Positions 1 through 9,170 are shown, counted from the first letter of the stretch. The stretch is DNA of 54,102 nt from an uncultured Actinomycetes bacterium (GCA_903884065.1 CAISDL010000145.1:1-54102); one strand, 5' to 3'. A program made the numbers and translations. Notes: generated by a model from the sequence alone, not told the origin.

Positions 1-2798
1 AGATCTGCCGCGACATCGGCGATGTCGCGAATCAGGAAGTACGGCAACAAATATCGGCCGTGCAGGTTCTCACCATGCCTGATCAGCGGGGCGCGCATCG
101 GCTCATCCCAGAACCGGGCGACCAGCGCGCGCACCAGCAGGCTCTGCACCATCGCCATCTGATAGTGCGGCGGCATCTCGAAGCCCCGCATCTCGAGCAA
201 CCCCAGCCTGCCCCGGGGGCCGTCGGGGCTGTAGAGCTTGTCGATGCAGAATTCGGCGCGGTGGGTGTTTCCGGTGATGTCGGTGAGCAGGTGGCGCAGC
301 GCCCGGTCCGCGATCCACGGCGGAGCGACGCTTGCGGAGCGACCACTGTCGGGAGCGACGCTTGCGGAGCGACCACTGTCGGGAGCGACGCTTGCGGAGC
401 GACCACTGTCGGGAGCGACGCTTGCGGAGCGACCACTGTCGGGAGCGGGGTCGCCGGCCGCCGTCAGGCGGGCGATCTCGGCGAACGCGATCTCCAGTTC
501 GTAGAGGGCCTCAGACCGTCCCTCGTCGACGCGCGGGGCCTGTGACGTGGTCCCGACGAACCGCCCGGCGAACAGATACGACAACGCCGGATGGCGCTGC
601 CAGTAGGTGATCATCGACACCAACAGATCCGGCCGGCGCAGCATGGGTGAGTCCGCCGGGGTGGCTCCGCCCAAGGTGATGTGGTTACCGCCGCCGGTGC
701 CGCCGTGGGTGCCATCGAGGTCGAACGACTCGGTGGAAAGCCGGGCCAGCCGCGCCATCTCGTAGAGCGCGTGCAACAGCGCGCACTGTTCGGCGAAGCT
801 CGCGGCGGGCGGCAGGTTGACCTCGATGACACCGGGATCCGGCGTGATCGAAGCCGACACCAGGCGTCCGTCCGGCGGCGGACCGTAGCCCTCCACGATC
901 ACCGGGCAGCCCACCGCCGTTGCCGCCGCCTCGACCCGCGAGATCAGGTCGACGAAGTCCTCCAGCGCATCGGTGGGCGGCAGGAAGACGTAGAGCGACC
1001 CGCCTCGGATCTCGGCGACCAGCGCGGTGGTCGGGTTGGTCCCGGCCTCCTCGACGACAGCCTCGTCCGCGTCGGTATCGGTCGGCAGATCGCCGTCAGC
1101 GGACAGTGGATCAGCCTCGATGGTGCGCCGCGGCGGATGCCAGCTGATCGAGTCCAACGGCAACCGGAATCCCGCGGGCGACTGGCCCTCCAGCAGCACG
1201 ATACGACCCCGGCGCAGGGTCCAGTCGGCACTGGCCCAACCGGTGTCGTCGTCGCGCCGGTGCAACGGAAGCACCCAGGCGGCCGGCCCGGCGGCCGGTT
1301 CTTCCAGCCGTGCCAGCAGAGTCGCGCGGCTCTCGGGGCTGTCGGTGGGCAGGTCATCAGACGCCTCGACGGCCGGGCCGGCCGGCTTGCGCACCAACGC
1401 CGACAGGCGGGCCAGCGGATCCTCGTAGGCGGGCCGGGCCTGGCGTGCCGGCAGTCCCAGATCGGCGGTCAACTCCGCGATGAGACGCTCGGCGGCATCC
1501 GGGGGCGCCGCCGCGGCGGTGCCGCTCCACGGGTCCGCCAGCAGGGCGGGATCGCGCCACAGCGGCTGTCCGTCCCGGCGCCAGTAGAGCGCTATCTGCC
1601 AGCGCGGCAAGGGCTCTCCGGGATACCACTTGCCCTGGTTGCGCTGCACAAGGCCCTGCGGCGCCCAGGCGGACTTGAGCAGCGCGGCCAGCGCCGAAGC
1701 CCGTTCCCGCTTGTGCGGGCCGTCGGCGTCGGTGGTCCACTCCGGGTCGACCTGGTTGTCGATCGAGACGAACGTCGGCTCTCCGCCCATCGTCAGCCGG
1801 ACATCGGCGGCCGCCAGTCGCTCGTCGACGCGCTCCCCCAGTGCCGTGATGGCATCCCAGGCCGCGTCGGTGTAGGGCAGGGTGACCCGTGGGTCCTCGT
1901 GCACCCGCGTGACGGTGTTGGAGAACTCGAAAACCGTCTCAGTCACCCCGGTGGTACCGGTGATGGGCGCGGCCGACGACGGGTGCGGGGTGGCCGCGAG
2001 CGGGATATGACCCTCGCCGGCGAACAGACCCGAGGTCGGATCCAGACCGATCCACCCGGCCCCCGGGATGTACACCTCCGTCCAGGCGTGCAGGTCGGTG
2101 AAGTCGGCGGCCGGGCCGGAGGGGCCGTCGAGCGCGGCCACGTCCGAGGTCAGCTGAACCAGGTATCCCGAGACGAACCTGGCGGCCAGACCGAATTCGC
2201 GCAGGATCGACACCAGCAGCCATGCCGAGTCACGGCAGGAGCCGACTCCGGTGCTCAAGGTGCGATCGGGGGTCTGAACACCGGGTTCCATCCGGACGCT
2301 GTAGCTGACGTCGGCGTTGACGGCGCTGTTGAGTCCGACCAGGAAGTCGATGGTCCGCATTCCCTCGACGATCGGGTGATCGCGTACCCACGCCCGCAGC
2401 AGCTCGCCGGGTCCGGAGCCCGCGCCGGCATCGTCGACCGGGCGCAGATAGCCCTCCAGGTCGTCGCGAAGGCTCGCCGGATAGCTGAAGGGGACGGTCT
2501 CGGCGAACTCTTCGATGAAGAAGTCGAACGGGTTGATGACCTTCAGGTCCGCGATGAGGCCGACGGTGATCGTCAGCGAGCGTGTTGGATTCGGAAAGAC
2601 AAGGCGGGCAAGGAAATTGCCGAATGCATCCTGCTGCCAGTTGACGAAATGATCGGCCGGCTCGACATCCATAGTGTAGGCCTCGATGGGCGTCCGGGTG
2701 TGCGGCGCGGGACGCAGCCTGACGACATGGGGATGGATCTGGACCAACCGGTCGAACGTGTAGCTGGTTCGATGTTCCAGCGCCACTTTGATTCCCAC
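1..2798 (-). CDS. Transglutaminase-like / DUF2126 protein, 3' end outside the window
   Basis: Partial: about 932 residues read from a GTG at 2798 and the frame stays open to the left edge. The N-terminal half is a bacterial transglutaminase-like domain. Its Cys-His-Asp triad is visible as GVGSCRD (Cys188), DLHAW (His237) and GWIGLDP (Asp253). The rest matches the DUF2126 type, ending in view with the conserved stretch THRAEFCIDKLYSPDGP and then LELRGFEMPPH. Family members are usually around 1,100 aa, so roughly 150-200 residues are missing. The start fits the usual family opening (IKVALEHRTSYTFD). A tandem 10-residue repeat is inserted at about residues 785-826 (see the repeat at 323). The cellular role of this family is not firmly known; peptide cross-linking or proteolysis is inferred from the fold. 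It is divergent from the gene at 2880, with 81 bp between them. Confidence 0.9.
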   Translation of the reverse strand, partial: MGIKVALEHRTSYTFDRLVQIHPHVVRLRPAPHTRTPIEAYTMDVEPADHFVNWQQDAFGNFLARLVFPNPTRSLTITVGLIADLKVINPFDFFIEEFAETVPFSYPASLRDDLEGYLRPVDDAGAGSGPGELLRAWVRDHPIVEGMRTIDFLVGLNSAVNADVSYSVRMEPGVQTPDRTLSTGVGSCRDSAWLLVSILREFGLAARFVSGYLVQLTSDVAALDGPSGPAADFTDLHAWTEVYIPGAGWIGLDPTSGLFAGEGHIPLAATPHPSSAAPITGTTGVTETVFEFSNTVTRVHEDPRVTLPYTDAAWDAITALGERVDERLAAADVRLTMGGEPTFVSIDNQVDPEWTTDADGPHKRERASALAALLKSAWAPQGLVQRNQGKWYPGEPLPRWQIALYWRRDGQPLWRDPALLADPWSGTAAAAPPDAAERLIAELTADLGLPARQARPAYEDPLARLSALVRKPAGPAVEASDDLPTDSPESRATLLARLEEPAAGPAAWVLPLHRRDDDTGWASADWTLRRGRIVLLEGQSPAGFRLPLDSISWHPPRRTIEADPLSADGDLPTDTDADEAVVEEAGTNPTTALVAEIRGGSLYVFLPPTDALEDFVDLISRVEAAATAVGCPVIVEGYGPPPDGRLVSASITPDPGVIEVNLPPAASFAEQCALLHALYEMARLARLSTESFDLDGTHGGTGGGNHITLGGATPADSPMLRRPDLLVSMITYWQRHPALSYLFAGRFVGTTSQAPRVDEGRSEALYELEIAFAEIARLTAAGDPAPDSGRSASVAPDSGRSASVAPDSGRSASVAPDSGRSASVAPPWIADRALRHLLTDITGNTHRAEFCIDKLYSPDGPRGRLGLLEMRGFEMPPHYQMAMVQSLLVRALVARFWDEPMRAPLIRHGENLHGRYLLPYFLIRDIADVAAD
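323..447. repeat. Four perfect copies of a 30-bp tandem repeat inside the DUF2126 gene
   Basis: Copies lie at 323-352, 353-382, 383-412 and 413-442, followed by a 5-bp partial copy. They appear identical and have no spacers. The unit contains two direct GAGCGAC heptamers around a CGCTTGCG core. On the coding (minus) strand each unit encodes PDSGRSASVA, so copy-number change keeps frame. The array sits in a predicted loop just before the conserved DUF2126 block PPWIADRALRHLL. Confidence 0.95.
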
Positions 2799-2879
2799 GG
2801 GACCAATCCCACCACAAGACATAGCCCAAGGCACGGTGAGCGCCGCACGGAGACGGCATTCCGGCGCATACTGGTTCCG

Positions 2880-3779
2880 GTGGAACCACTCCAGCGCTAC
2901 ATCGCCGAGGAGATCGCGACCGACCACGTCGACGGGCTGCTGTCGCGGCGCGAGGCGCTGCGCAGGCTGACGCTGATGGGGCTGAGCGGCGGCGCGGCCG
3001 CTGCACTCATCGCCTCCTGCGGTGATCGCCGCCCCGCCCAGCCACCGCCGTCGCCTTCACCGGCCGCCGTCCGGCCGCCGGGGAGCGACACCGCGCGACC
3101 GACGGAACCGATCACCTGGTCAGGGCCGCAGGGACAGTTGCAGGGCAGCTGGGCCGCGGCTGCCGGTACACCCCGCGGCGCGATCCTGGTCATCCACGAG
3201 AACAAGGGCCTCAACGACTGGGTCCGCTCGGTGGTCGGACGCCTGGCGGGCATCGGGTATTCGGCCCTCGCGGTCGACCTGCTCTCCGCCGAAGGGGGCA
3301 CCGCCACTTTCAGCGATCCGGCCGCCGCGACCGCCGCCCTGTCGGCGATCAGCCCGCAGCGCTTCATCGCCGACCTCTCCTCGGCGATCGGCGAACTGGG
3401 TCGCCGGACCGACGGCCGCCCGCTCGGCGTTGTCGGGTTCTGCTTCGGCGGCGGGCTGGTGTGGCGGTTGCTGGCCGCCGGGGAGCCGCGACTGGCCGCC
3501 GCGGTGCCGTTCTACGGCCCGCTACCCGACTCCCCCGACTTCTCCGGATCGCGCCAGGCCGCGGTACTCGGCTTCTATGGTGCGCTCGATCAGCGGGTGA
3601 CCTCCTCGGAGCCGGCTGCGGAGGCGGCCCTGGTTCGCGCCCACATGGACCATGATCTGGTGATCGAACCCGATGCCGACCATGCCTTCTTCAACGACAC
3701 CAGTCCGCGCTACGACCCCGCCGCCGCCGCAGACGCCTGGCAGCGGCTACAGGACTGGTTCGTCCGTCACCTCTCCTGA
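2880..3779 (+). CDS. Dienelactone hydrolase family protein, exported (Tat/lipoprotein type)
   Basis: 299 aa from GTG 2880. An open frame extends far upstream but that part is antisense to DUF2126; the start here gives a sensible N-terminus. Residues 22-47 (SRREALRRL, a hydrophobic stretch, then LIASC) look like a twin-arginine signal with a lipobox at Cys47, implying a membrane-anchored extracytoplasmic enzyme. The catalytic part shows GFCFGG (Cys nucleophile, as in dienelactone hydrolases), GALDQRV (Asp) and ADHAF (His). It would hydrolyse a lactone or ester; the substrate cannot be told from sequence. It is divergent from DUF2126. Confidence 0.88.
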   Translation: MEPLQRYIAEEIATDHVDGLLSRREALRRLTLMGLSGGAAAALIASCGDRRPAQPPPSPSPAAVRPPGSDTARPTEPITWSGPQGQLQGSWAAAAGTPRGAILVIHENKGLNDWVRSVVGRLAGIGYSALAVDLLSAEGGTATFSDPAAATAALSAISPQRFIADLSSAIGELGRRTDGRPLGVVGFCFGGGLVWRLLAAGEPRLAAAVPFYGPLPDSPDFSGSRQAAVLGFYGALDQRVTSSEPAAEAALVRAHMDHDLVIEPDADHAFFNDTSPRYDPAAAADAWQRLQDWFVRHLS

Positions 3780-3850
3780 CGCGGGTTTGCCGGTCCGGCC
3801 ATGAGCAGTCGGCGCACGGGGGCTGCACACCGGGTGTGCCGTCGCTGGTC

Positions 3851-3864
3851 GGGAGGTGCCTCCC
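3851..3864 (+). terminator. Short GC hairpin downstream of the hydrolase gene (weak terminator candidate)
   Basis: GGGAGGTGCCTCCC is a perfect inverted repeat 72 bp after the dienelactone hydrolase stop and upstream of the lipoprotein gene. There is no T-run after it, so termination is only a possibility. Confidence 0.25.
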
Positions 3865-3887
3865 AGCCGGGACACTCAAGGTCGTCG

Positions 3888-3896
3888 GGCATAATA
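3888..3896 (+). promoter_or_regulatory. AT-rich candidate -10 region for the LpqN-like gene
   Basis: GCATAATAA stands out in GC-rich surroundings within the 206-bp gap before the lipoprotein gene, about 90 bp before its start. No clear -35 element was seen. Confidence 0.3.
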
Positions 3897-3985
3897 AAGC
3901 GGGAATACTGCGTCGCGGAAGCGCGGCGAGCGTAATCCGCCGACAGCGCAGAGGAACCCTGCGCACACACCTGAGGAGTTTGCGA

Positions 3986-4678
3986 ATGTCTGCTGGCCGA
4001 CGGAGTTCGCGGTGGATCGCCGCAGTGTGCGTGGCCGTGACCGCGGCATCCGGGGCTGCAGCCGGGTGCTCGAAAAACGAAGCCGACAGCGGCCAACAGT
4101 CGCAGGCGGCCGACCAGTCCTCGGCGAAGCCCACAACTCCGATGACCGGGACCGCGGGCCGTCTGCCCACCCTGGCCGATTACATCAAGCAGAACAACAT
4201 CACCGAGACCGAGGCCAAGCACGACGATCCCGAGGTGCCGAAGATCATGCTGCCCATGCTGCCGGGCTGGGCGGATGCCGGCCCCGCGACGCCGGCGTAT
4301 GCCTACGGCGCGAGCATCGGTGTTGACCCCGTTCTGCAACCCGATCCGCCGACCGTCGTCGCCGTGCTGTCGAAGTTGAGCGGCAACGTAGACCCGGCCG
4401 ACATCCTCTCCATGGCCCCCAACGAGGTCCGCAACCTGCCGGACTTCGAAGGTTCCGACCCGGTGGCCGGCACACTCTCCAACTTCGACGCAACGCGCAT
4501 CAGCGGTCAGTACACGCGGGGTGGACAAGCCCGCGTGATCGAGCAGACGACGGCCGTCATCCCGGGCAAAGACGGGCTCTACGTTTTGCAGATCAACGTC
4601 GACGGCATCAAAGAGCAGATTCAGATCCTGATGCAGGCCGTCGACCTGATCGACAAACAGGCCAAAATCACGCCGTGA
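3986..4678 (+). CDS. LpqN/LpqT-like mycobacterial lipoprotein
   Basis: 230 aa. The signal peptide (RRSSRWIAAVCVAVTAAS) leads to a lipobox AAAGC, with lipidated Cys28 predicted. A Ser/Gln/Thr-rich linker follows, then one globular domain with family phrases such as LPTLADYIKQNNI, IMLPMLPGW and NPV/DPVL-type strands, ending near DLIDKQAKITP. The start at 3986 is chosen because GAGGAG sits 7 bp upstream and the signal peptide begins there; in-frame codons further upstream lack both. LpqN-type lipoproteins are cell-envelope proteins. A link to trehalose/mycolate transport has been proposed for LpqN itself, but nothing in this neighbourhood supports a specific role. Confidence 0.85.
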   Translation: MSAGRRSSRWIAAVCVAVTAASGAAAGCSKNEADSGQQSQAADQSSAKPTTPMTGTAGRLPTLADYIKQNNITETEAKHDDPEVPKIMLPMLPGWADAGPATPAYAYGASIGVDPVLQPDPPTVVAVLSKLSGNVDPADILSMAPNEVRNLPDFEGSDPVAGTLSNFDATRISGQYTRGGQARVIEQTTAVIPGKDGLYVLQINVDGIKEQIQILMQAVDLIDKQAKITP

Positions 4679-4718
4679 ACCGGGACCGGCGGTCGCCGGC
4701 GTTTGGGATGCTGAACGT

Positions 4719-5879
4719 ATGGCAAGCCTTCCCCGCCGGATCGCCTCGGGACTGAACTCCAGACTGCGCAGTCCGGACACCGCCGCCTTCGTGGCGGGCG
4801 TCGAGGGCAACCTCACCCAGCGCCGTCGGGAGCAGAAGATGAAGTCGGGGGCTTTCCGGGGTCTGCAGGTGGTGGTGTACCGGGGTTTCGTCGCCGATGA
4901 CGTCGCGAAAGTCCGGGTGCAGGTCATGGAGGCACCGGAACTACCTGGGGACAGCCGCATCCCGTATTGGGAAGTCGCTCAGGCCAATCTTCGCCGGCAC
5001 GCCGCCCTGCGCATCGTCGGCGCCGAGGTCCAGTTGCGCATCGGCGACCACCGCGCCGCCGAAGTAACCGACAGCCACGGTTTCGCCACTTTCTCGCTCC
5101 CGGTTCCCGGTTTGCGGGTCGGCTGGCACGAAGCCCACGCGATGATCACCCCGATCGAGGACGGCGAGACGGCGTCCGGGACGGGGCGGGTCGTCAAGCC
5201 ATCGCTAAAAGCACCTTTCCTGGTGATCTCCGACATCGACGACACGATCCTGCTGACCGGTCTGACCGAAGGCGTCGCGATGGTGGCCCGCACGGTGCTG
5301 CGCGAGGCCAGCCAGCGCGCTGCGATTCCGGGAATGGCCTCGCTGTACCGCGGCCTGACCCGCGGTATCCCGACCCGCTCGGGCAACCGCAAGCCCGAGC
5401 CGACGTTCTTTTACGTCTCGACCGGCAGCTGGTCGTTCTATCCGACGCTGCAGGAGTTCATGCAGCTGCGCGGATTTCCCCAGGGCCCGATGTTTCTCAC
5501 CGACTGGGGGCCCACTGAGCGATATCTGCGGCGCAGCGGAGCGGAGCATAAGAGAACGGCGATCCGGCGGCTGATCGAGGCCTACCCCGGTATGAGTTTC
5601 GTCCTGATCGGAGATAGCGGCCAGCGGGACCCGTTGACCTACGAGGAGATGGCTCGCGAGTTTCCCGGTCGAGTCCCCCTGATCATCATCCGGCAGGTCG
5701 GGGATGACGACGACGAACGCAACGCCGAACTGCGCTCACACGCTGAGACACTTCGCGCGGAGGGCATCCCGCTGCACCTGGTTGCCGACGCGTCTCAGGC
5801 AGCGACATTGGCCCACGATGTAGGTCTGTGCGACGAGGAAACCCTCGTCGAAGTCCGCACCGAGCCGGGTTCGGACTAG
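4719..5879 (+). CDS. App1-like phosphatase domain protein (DUF2183)
   Basis: 386 aa. The C-terminal half carries the HAD-like catalytic motif DIDDTI at residues 172-177, then FYVSTGSWSFYPTL and FVLIGDSGQRDP, the pattern of the App1/LNS2 family related to yeast phosphatidate phosphatase App1. The N-terminal 160 residues form a beta-rich region typical of bacterial members. No signal peptide or membrane segment is visible, so it is likely cytoplasmic or peripheral. Phosphatase activity on a phospholipid is inferred from the family; the bacterial substrate is unknown. It begins 40 bp after the lipoprotein gene and probably shares its transcript. It ends tail-to-tail with the next gene, 14 bp away. 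Confidence 0.85.
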   Translation: MASLPRRIASGLNSRLRSPDTAAFVAGVEGNLTQRRREQKMKSGAFRGLQVVVYRGFVADDVAKVRVQVMEAPELPGDSRIPYWEVAQANLRRHAALRIVGAEVQLRIGDHRAAEVTDSHGFATFSLPVPGLRVGWHEAHAMITPIEDGETASGTGRVVKPSLKAPFLVISDIDDTILLTGLTEGVAMVARTVLREASQRAAIPGMASLYRGLTRGIPTRSGNRKPEPTFFYVSTGSWSFYPTLQEFMQLRGFPQGPMFLTDWGPTERYLRRSGAEHKRTAIRRLIEAYPGMSFVLIGDSGQRDPLTYEEMAREFPGRVPLIIIRQVGDDDDERNAELRSHAETLRAEGIPLHLVADASQAATLAHDVGLCDEETLVEVRTEPGSD

Positions 5880-5893
5880 GGACGAACCGCGGC

Positions 5894-6469
5894 CTAAAGC
5901 CCGAGCGCCGCGTTGATGCTGCAGCGGACCTCGTTCGCGTCCTTGGCCGGCATGCGGAATTTCGGGTTGTCTTTGGCGATGTTGTGCGCCTGCTCGATCA
6001 GGTCGATGCAGCTTTTTTGAGGTTGCCGTTCGGATGCCGCGCGACTGAGTTCCATGCCGCCGATTGTGGCTCCCAACGCGACCACTCCCAGAAGCAGCGG
6101 AACCACGAGGCCGGTGACATACGGCGAGACTCGGCGCCCATGCCCGTCGGCCGATTCGAAACGCCCGAAGCCAAACCCGTAGGCGATCAGGAACAGGCAG
6201 ATGATGCCGCTGGCGAAGACCAGGGCCAGCGGAATCGCACCCTGGAGATTCTTCGCGAAGAAGATGTAATTCGGCAGCGCAACCAGAAGATAGATATCCA
6301 GAGCCAGAATAAGAACACCAAGGATCAGGGGGAAGATCGCCAGCGGATTCCGTGAACTTTTCCCCCCTGTCTCCACGTCACGCACCACCACAAGGTCGGC
6401 ATCCTCAACGACAACGTCTCCAAGGCTGTGTTCCGAAACCACTCTGTCGAACTCCCCGCTATTGGTCAT
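5894..6469 (-). CDS. Small membrane protein of unknown function
   Basis: 191 aa from ATG 6469. The reading frame is open further upstream, but that part is antisense-like and Arg/Pro-rich, so MTNSGEFDRV is taken as the start. Three hydrophobic segments lie near residues 45-75, 80-105 and 118-142. A cytoplasmic acidic N-terminus precedes them and a soluble tail of about 50 residues with two Cys (KSCIDLIEQA, EVRCSIN) follows, which could form a disulfide if outside. No family is recognised. It is separated from the exported protein upstream by 31 bp, which may hold its own promoter. Confidence 0.75.
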   Translation of the reverse strand: MTNSGEFDRVVSEHSLGDVVVEDADLVVVRDVETGGKSSRNPLAIFPLILGVLILALDIYLLVALPNYIFFAKNLQGAIPLALVFASGIICLFLIAYGFGFGRFESADGHGRRVSPYVTGLVVPLLLGVVALGATIGGMELSRAASERQPQKSCIDLIEQAHNIAKDNPKFRMPAKDANEVRCSINAALGL

Positions 6470-6476
6470 AACGCTG

Positions 6477-6482
6477 ATTCTA
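6477..6482 (-). promoter_or_regulatory. Candidate -10 (TAGAAT) for a leaderless transcript of the membrane protein gene
   Basis: On the minus strand TAGAAT is followed by 7 bp and then the ATG at 6469. That spacing puts the transcription start at or next to the start codon. No ribosome binding site is seen in between. Leaderless mRNAs are common in mycobacteria. Confidence 0.4.
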
Positions 6483-6500
6483 GACGGTATGGCTTGCCCC

Positions 6501-7658
6501 TCAGCGGCCTGACGTGCGGTGAGCGCTGATGGCGCCCGTCCGATGGTTGGCCTGACGGACCTTCTTCCGAACCGCGCCCGCCGAATTAGCATTGGCGTTG
6601 GCCGCGATTGCGGGTCCGCTGAGGGCCGAGGGCGCCGATGGGTTGTTACCGCCATCGGCATAGGTGGTGTTTGCCGACTGTCGCGTCACGGTGACGGGTG
6701 CCGTCAACGGCTCCGCTTCTCCGACCGCAACAGCAGCGACCGGTGCAGCAACCGGTGCCACCGGACGACTCGCGGCGGCCACCGGCTTGGCCGGATAGTT
6801 CTTCAGCCACTCATTGTCATACGGGTTCGTCGGATCACACGACGCACAAAGCGCCGGCGCGAGCGCGCGGAACAGCTGGGCGAAGACCGTGTGCTTCTCG
6901 TCGAACCACTGGCTGTTCTGGACGAACGGGTCGAACGCGTCAACGATCGACTTGCTCAACCGCGAGATGGCGGTGGCGGCCTCGGCCGCCGAGACGGTCT
7001 CGACGCCCACCGGCGGCGCCGTCAGGTATCCCCGCAGCGCATTCATAGCGCCGCCACGGTCCAGCTTCACGTACTGGCCCGACCACGAGGTCTCCTGACC
7101 GGTGAAGGGGTTGGCCACGACCGGGAACTGGTGGCCACCGAAAAGCTCGGCGAACGGCACGGTGAACATGCTGTTCAGCATCGCCTTGGGGTCGGGGCAC
7201 GCATTCTGCGCAGCTGCGCAGCCGGCGTTCATCGGCAGGTTGGCCCGTGCCCACCAGTTGAGTTGATCGCCCAACACCGAGGAGAACGGATGAATCGGGA
7301 CGAGCATGTCGACGATGGCGGCGAGCTTGGGCGGATCCTGCTCGTCGAATCCGAAGACGTTCGTCGGGCCCCACACCTGCCAGCTTCCGGTGGCGATCAT
7401 GGCGTCGGCCAGCCTGCCCATCGCCTGGACCTCCCAGGCCGGGATGCTCATGGCCACGTTGACGAGGTTCACGGGGACGTTCGACAGCGAGCCCCCCGCG
7501 ATCGCGGCCGATGCTGCCGTCAGGCTGTAGGCGGCACTGGACGCACGCTCGTCTACCTCGCCCCCGCCGACGGGCGTGACGACCGCGGCAGCGGCGCTGA
7601 CGAGTGCGACACCCGCCGTCAGATACGGCCTCGCAGCACCGGACACAAAATCCCCCAT
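6501..7658 (-). CDS. Exported alanine-rich protein, paralogue of the protein at 9171-10595
   Basis: 385 aa. The N-terminal hydrophobic stretch (RPYLTAGVALVSAAAAVV) looks like a signal or anchor. The central domain has conserved phrases shared with the neighbour: WGPTNVFG, DPPK, a VPI/IPF segment, NWWARANLPMNAGC, FPVVANPF, YVKLD and a CASCDP cysteine pair. The tail from about residue 295 is Ala/Pro/Val-rich and ends basic. The function is not recognised; I infer a surface or secreted mycobacterial protein. It lies 22 bp downstream of the monooxygenase gene, in the same minus-strand run. Confidence 0.8.
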   Translation of the reverse strand: MGDFVSGAARPYLTAGVALVSAAAAVVTPVGGGEVDERASSAAYSLTAASAAIAGGSLSNVPVNLVNVAMSIPAWEVQAMGRLADAMIATGSWQVWGPTNVFGFDEQDPPKLAAIVDMLVPIHPFSSVLGDQLNWWARANLPMNAGCAAAQNACPDPKAMLNSMFTVPFAELFGGHQFPVVANPFTGQETSWSGQYVKLDRGGAMNALRGYLTAPPVGVETVSAAEAATAISRLSKSIVDAFDPFVQNSQWFDEKHTVFAQLFRALAPALCASCDPTNPYDNEWLKNYPAKPVAAASRPVAPVAAPVAAVAVGEAEPLTAPVTVTRQSANTTYADGGNNPSAPSALSGPAIAANANANSAGAVRKKVRQANHRTGAISAHRTSGR

Positions 7659-7681
7659 CAGCGATTCTCCCAGAGTCCAGG

Positions 7682-9160
7682 TCAGGCGATCGCGTAGTCG
7701 GTCAACGGATAGCGGTCCTGCTCTTTGACGGCACTACGGATCGAGGTCGGCCGGAAGAGTGGCGCCTCCCCGGAACCGCTGAACCAGTAGGAGTTCGACG
7801 ACGCACAGTTGCCGAGTACGAAGACCGAATCCCCCAGTAAACGGGTCATCCGGTCCAAGAATCGGGCGTTGGCATCCTCGGTGACCTCGAAGGTGCTGCC
7901 ACCCCGGCGCTGCAACTCGCCGAACAGCCGATTCATGTGCCGCATCTGGCATTCGACGGTGTCGAACCAGGACATGCCGACCCAGGCGTAGGGACTCGAC
8001 AATGACAGGAAGTTCGGGAACCCCGGGACGGTCAGGCCCTCATAGGCCTGAAACTTGTTGTCCCGCCACCACTTTCCAAGGTCACGGCCGTCGCGTCCGA
8101 TCACCTCGAACGCCGGTAGGTTGGTGTTCCAGACGTCGAAACCGGTCGCAAAAACCAAGGTGTCGACGACGCGTTTGGTGCCGTCCCGGGACACCACTCC
8201 ATCGGACTCGATACGGTCGATCCCGGCGGTCTCCAAATGCACGTTCGGCTTGTTGAACGTCCGGTAGTAGGAGTTCGAGAGCGTCGGCCGCTTGCAGCCG
8301 TAGTCGTAGTGCGGCGTCAGGCTCCGGCGAAGCTTCTTGTCCCGCAACGACACGAACCGGTGCAACCCCGCCACGATGCCGGCGAACTTGTTGATCGGCT
8401 TGAAGTAGCGGTACTTCCACATCGCGATCAACACGATCAGATCGGTGAAGTTGTCGGTGGTGCGGCGGATCGCCTGCTGTGTGACGGGACGCCGGGCGAA
8501 TGTCTGCTGGACCGCCGGCGCGAAGCCGAAATCCATCTTGGGCAGCACCCAGATCGCGGTGCGCTGGTAGACGGTCAGGTCGGAAACCTGCTTGGCCAAT
8601 TCCGGAATGAGTTGCACGCCGGTCGATCCGGTCCCGATGACCGCCGCACGCCGCCCCGCCATCGAATAGCTGTCATCCCACTTCGCCGCATGCATCACGC
8701 GGCCTTCGAAGGTGTCGATGCCGGGAATGTCGGGCATCTTCGGTTGAGACAGATACCCCGTCGCGGCGATGAGGAATTTCGCCGTGAGGGTCTCGCCGCC
8801 GGCGAGGGAAACCACCCACATGCCGGCGTCCTCGTCCCAGCGGGCTCCGTCGATGGTGGTGCTGAACCGCATGTAGCGGCGCACGTTGTATTTGTCGGCC
8901 ACGTGGTCGGCGTAACGCTTCAACTCCACGCCGGGCGCGTACAGGCGTGACCAATACGGGTTGGGCTCGAACCAGTAGGAGTACGTCGTTGACGGGACGT
9001 CGACGGTCAGGCCGGGGTAATGGTTGACGTGCCAGGTACCGCCGAGATCGTCCTCACGGTCGATGATGGCCAGGTTGTCGTAGCCCAACCGGTTGAGTTG
9101 GATCGCCGCACCCATACCGCCGAATCCGGCTCCGACGATGACCGCGTCGAACTGCGCCAT
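7682..9160 (-). CDS. Flavin-containing (Baeyer-Villiger type) monooxygenase
   Basis: 492 aa from ATG 9160; the frame extends upstream but overlaps the preceding gene. It has an N-terminal FAD-binding Rossmann motif GAGFGG (residues 10-15), GTW after DDLGG, the type I BVMO fingerprint FEGRVMHAAKWDD (residues 151-163), a second dinucleotide motif GTGSTG and a C-terminal ATGFD element. Such enzymes oxidise ketones to esters, or other lipophilic substrates, using NADPH and O2. It starts 10 bp after the stop of the exported protein gene and is followed 22 bp later by that protein's paralogue, so the three are probably co-transcribed. Its substrate is unknown. Confidence 0.9.
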   Translation of the reverse strand: MAQFDAVIVGAGFGGMGAAIQLNRLGYDNLAIIDREDDLGGTWHVNHYPGLTVDVPSTTYSYWFEPNPYWSRLYAPGVELKRYADHVADKYNVRRYMRFSTTIDGARWDEDAGMWVVSLAGGETLTAKFLIAATGYLSQPKMPDIPGIDTFEGRVMHAAKWDDSYSMAGRRAAVIGTGSTGVQLIPELAKQVSDLTVYQRTAIWVLPKMDFGFAPAVQQTFARRPVTQQAIRRTTDNFTDLIVLIAMWKYRYFKPINKFAGIVAGLHRFVSLRDKKLRRSLTPHYDYGCKRPTLSNSYYRTFNKPNVHLETAGIDRIESDGVVSRDGTKRVVDTLVFATGFDVWNTNLPAFEVIGRDGRDLGKWWRDNKFQAYEGLTVPGFPNFLSLSSPYAWVGMSWFDTVECQMRHMNRLFGELQRRGGSTFEVTEDANARFLDRMTRLLGDSVFVLGNCASSNSYWFSGSGEAPLFRPTSIRSAVKEQDRYPLTDYAIA

Positions 9161-9170
9161 ATCCGCCGTT

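Noticed and set aside
323..447. Possible CRISPR-like array
   Set aside because: The 30-bp units are contiguous with no spacers, lie in frame inside a conserved gene, and no cas gene is present; it is a VNTR.
681..2879. Long plus-strand open frame continuous with the dienelactone hydrolase
   Set aside because: It is antisense to the well-supported DUF2126 gene and has no family features; only the part from 2880 reads as protein.
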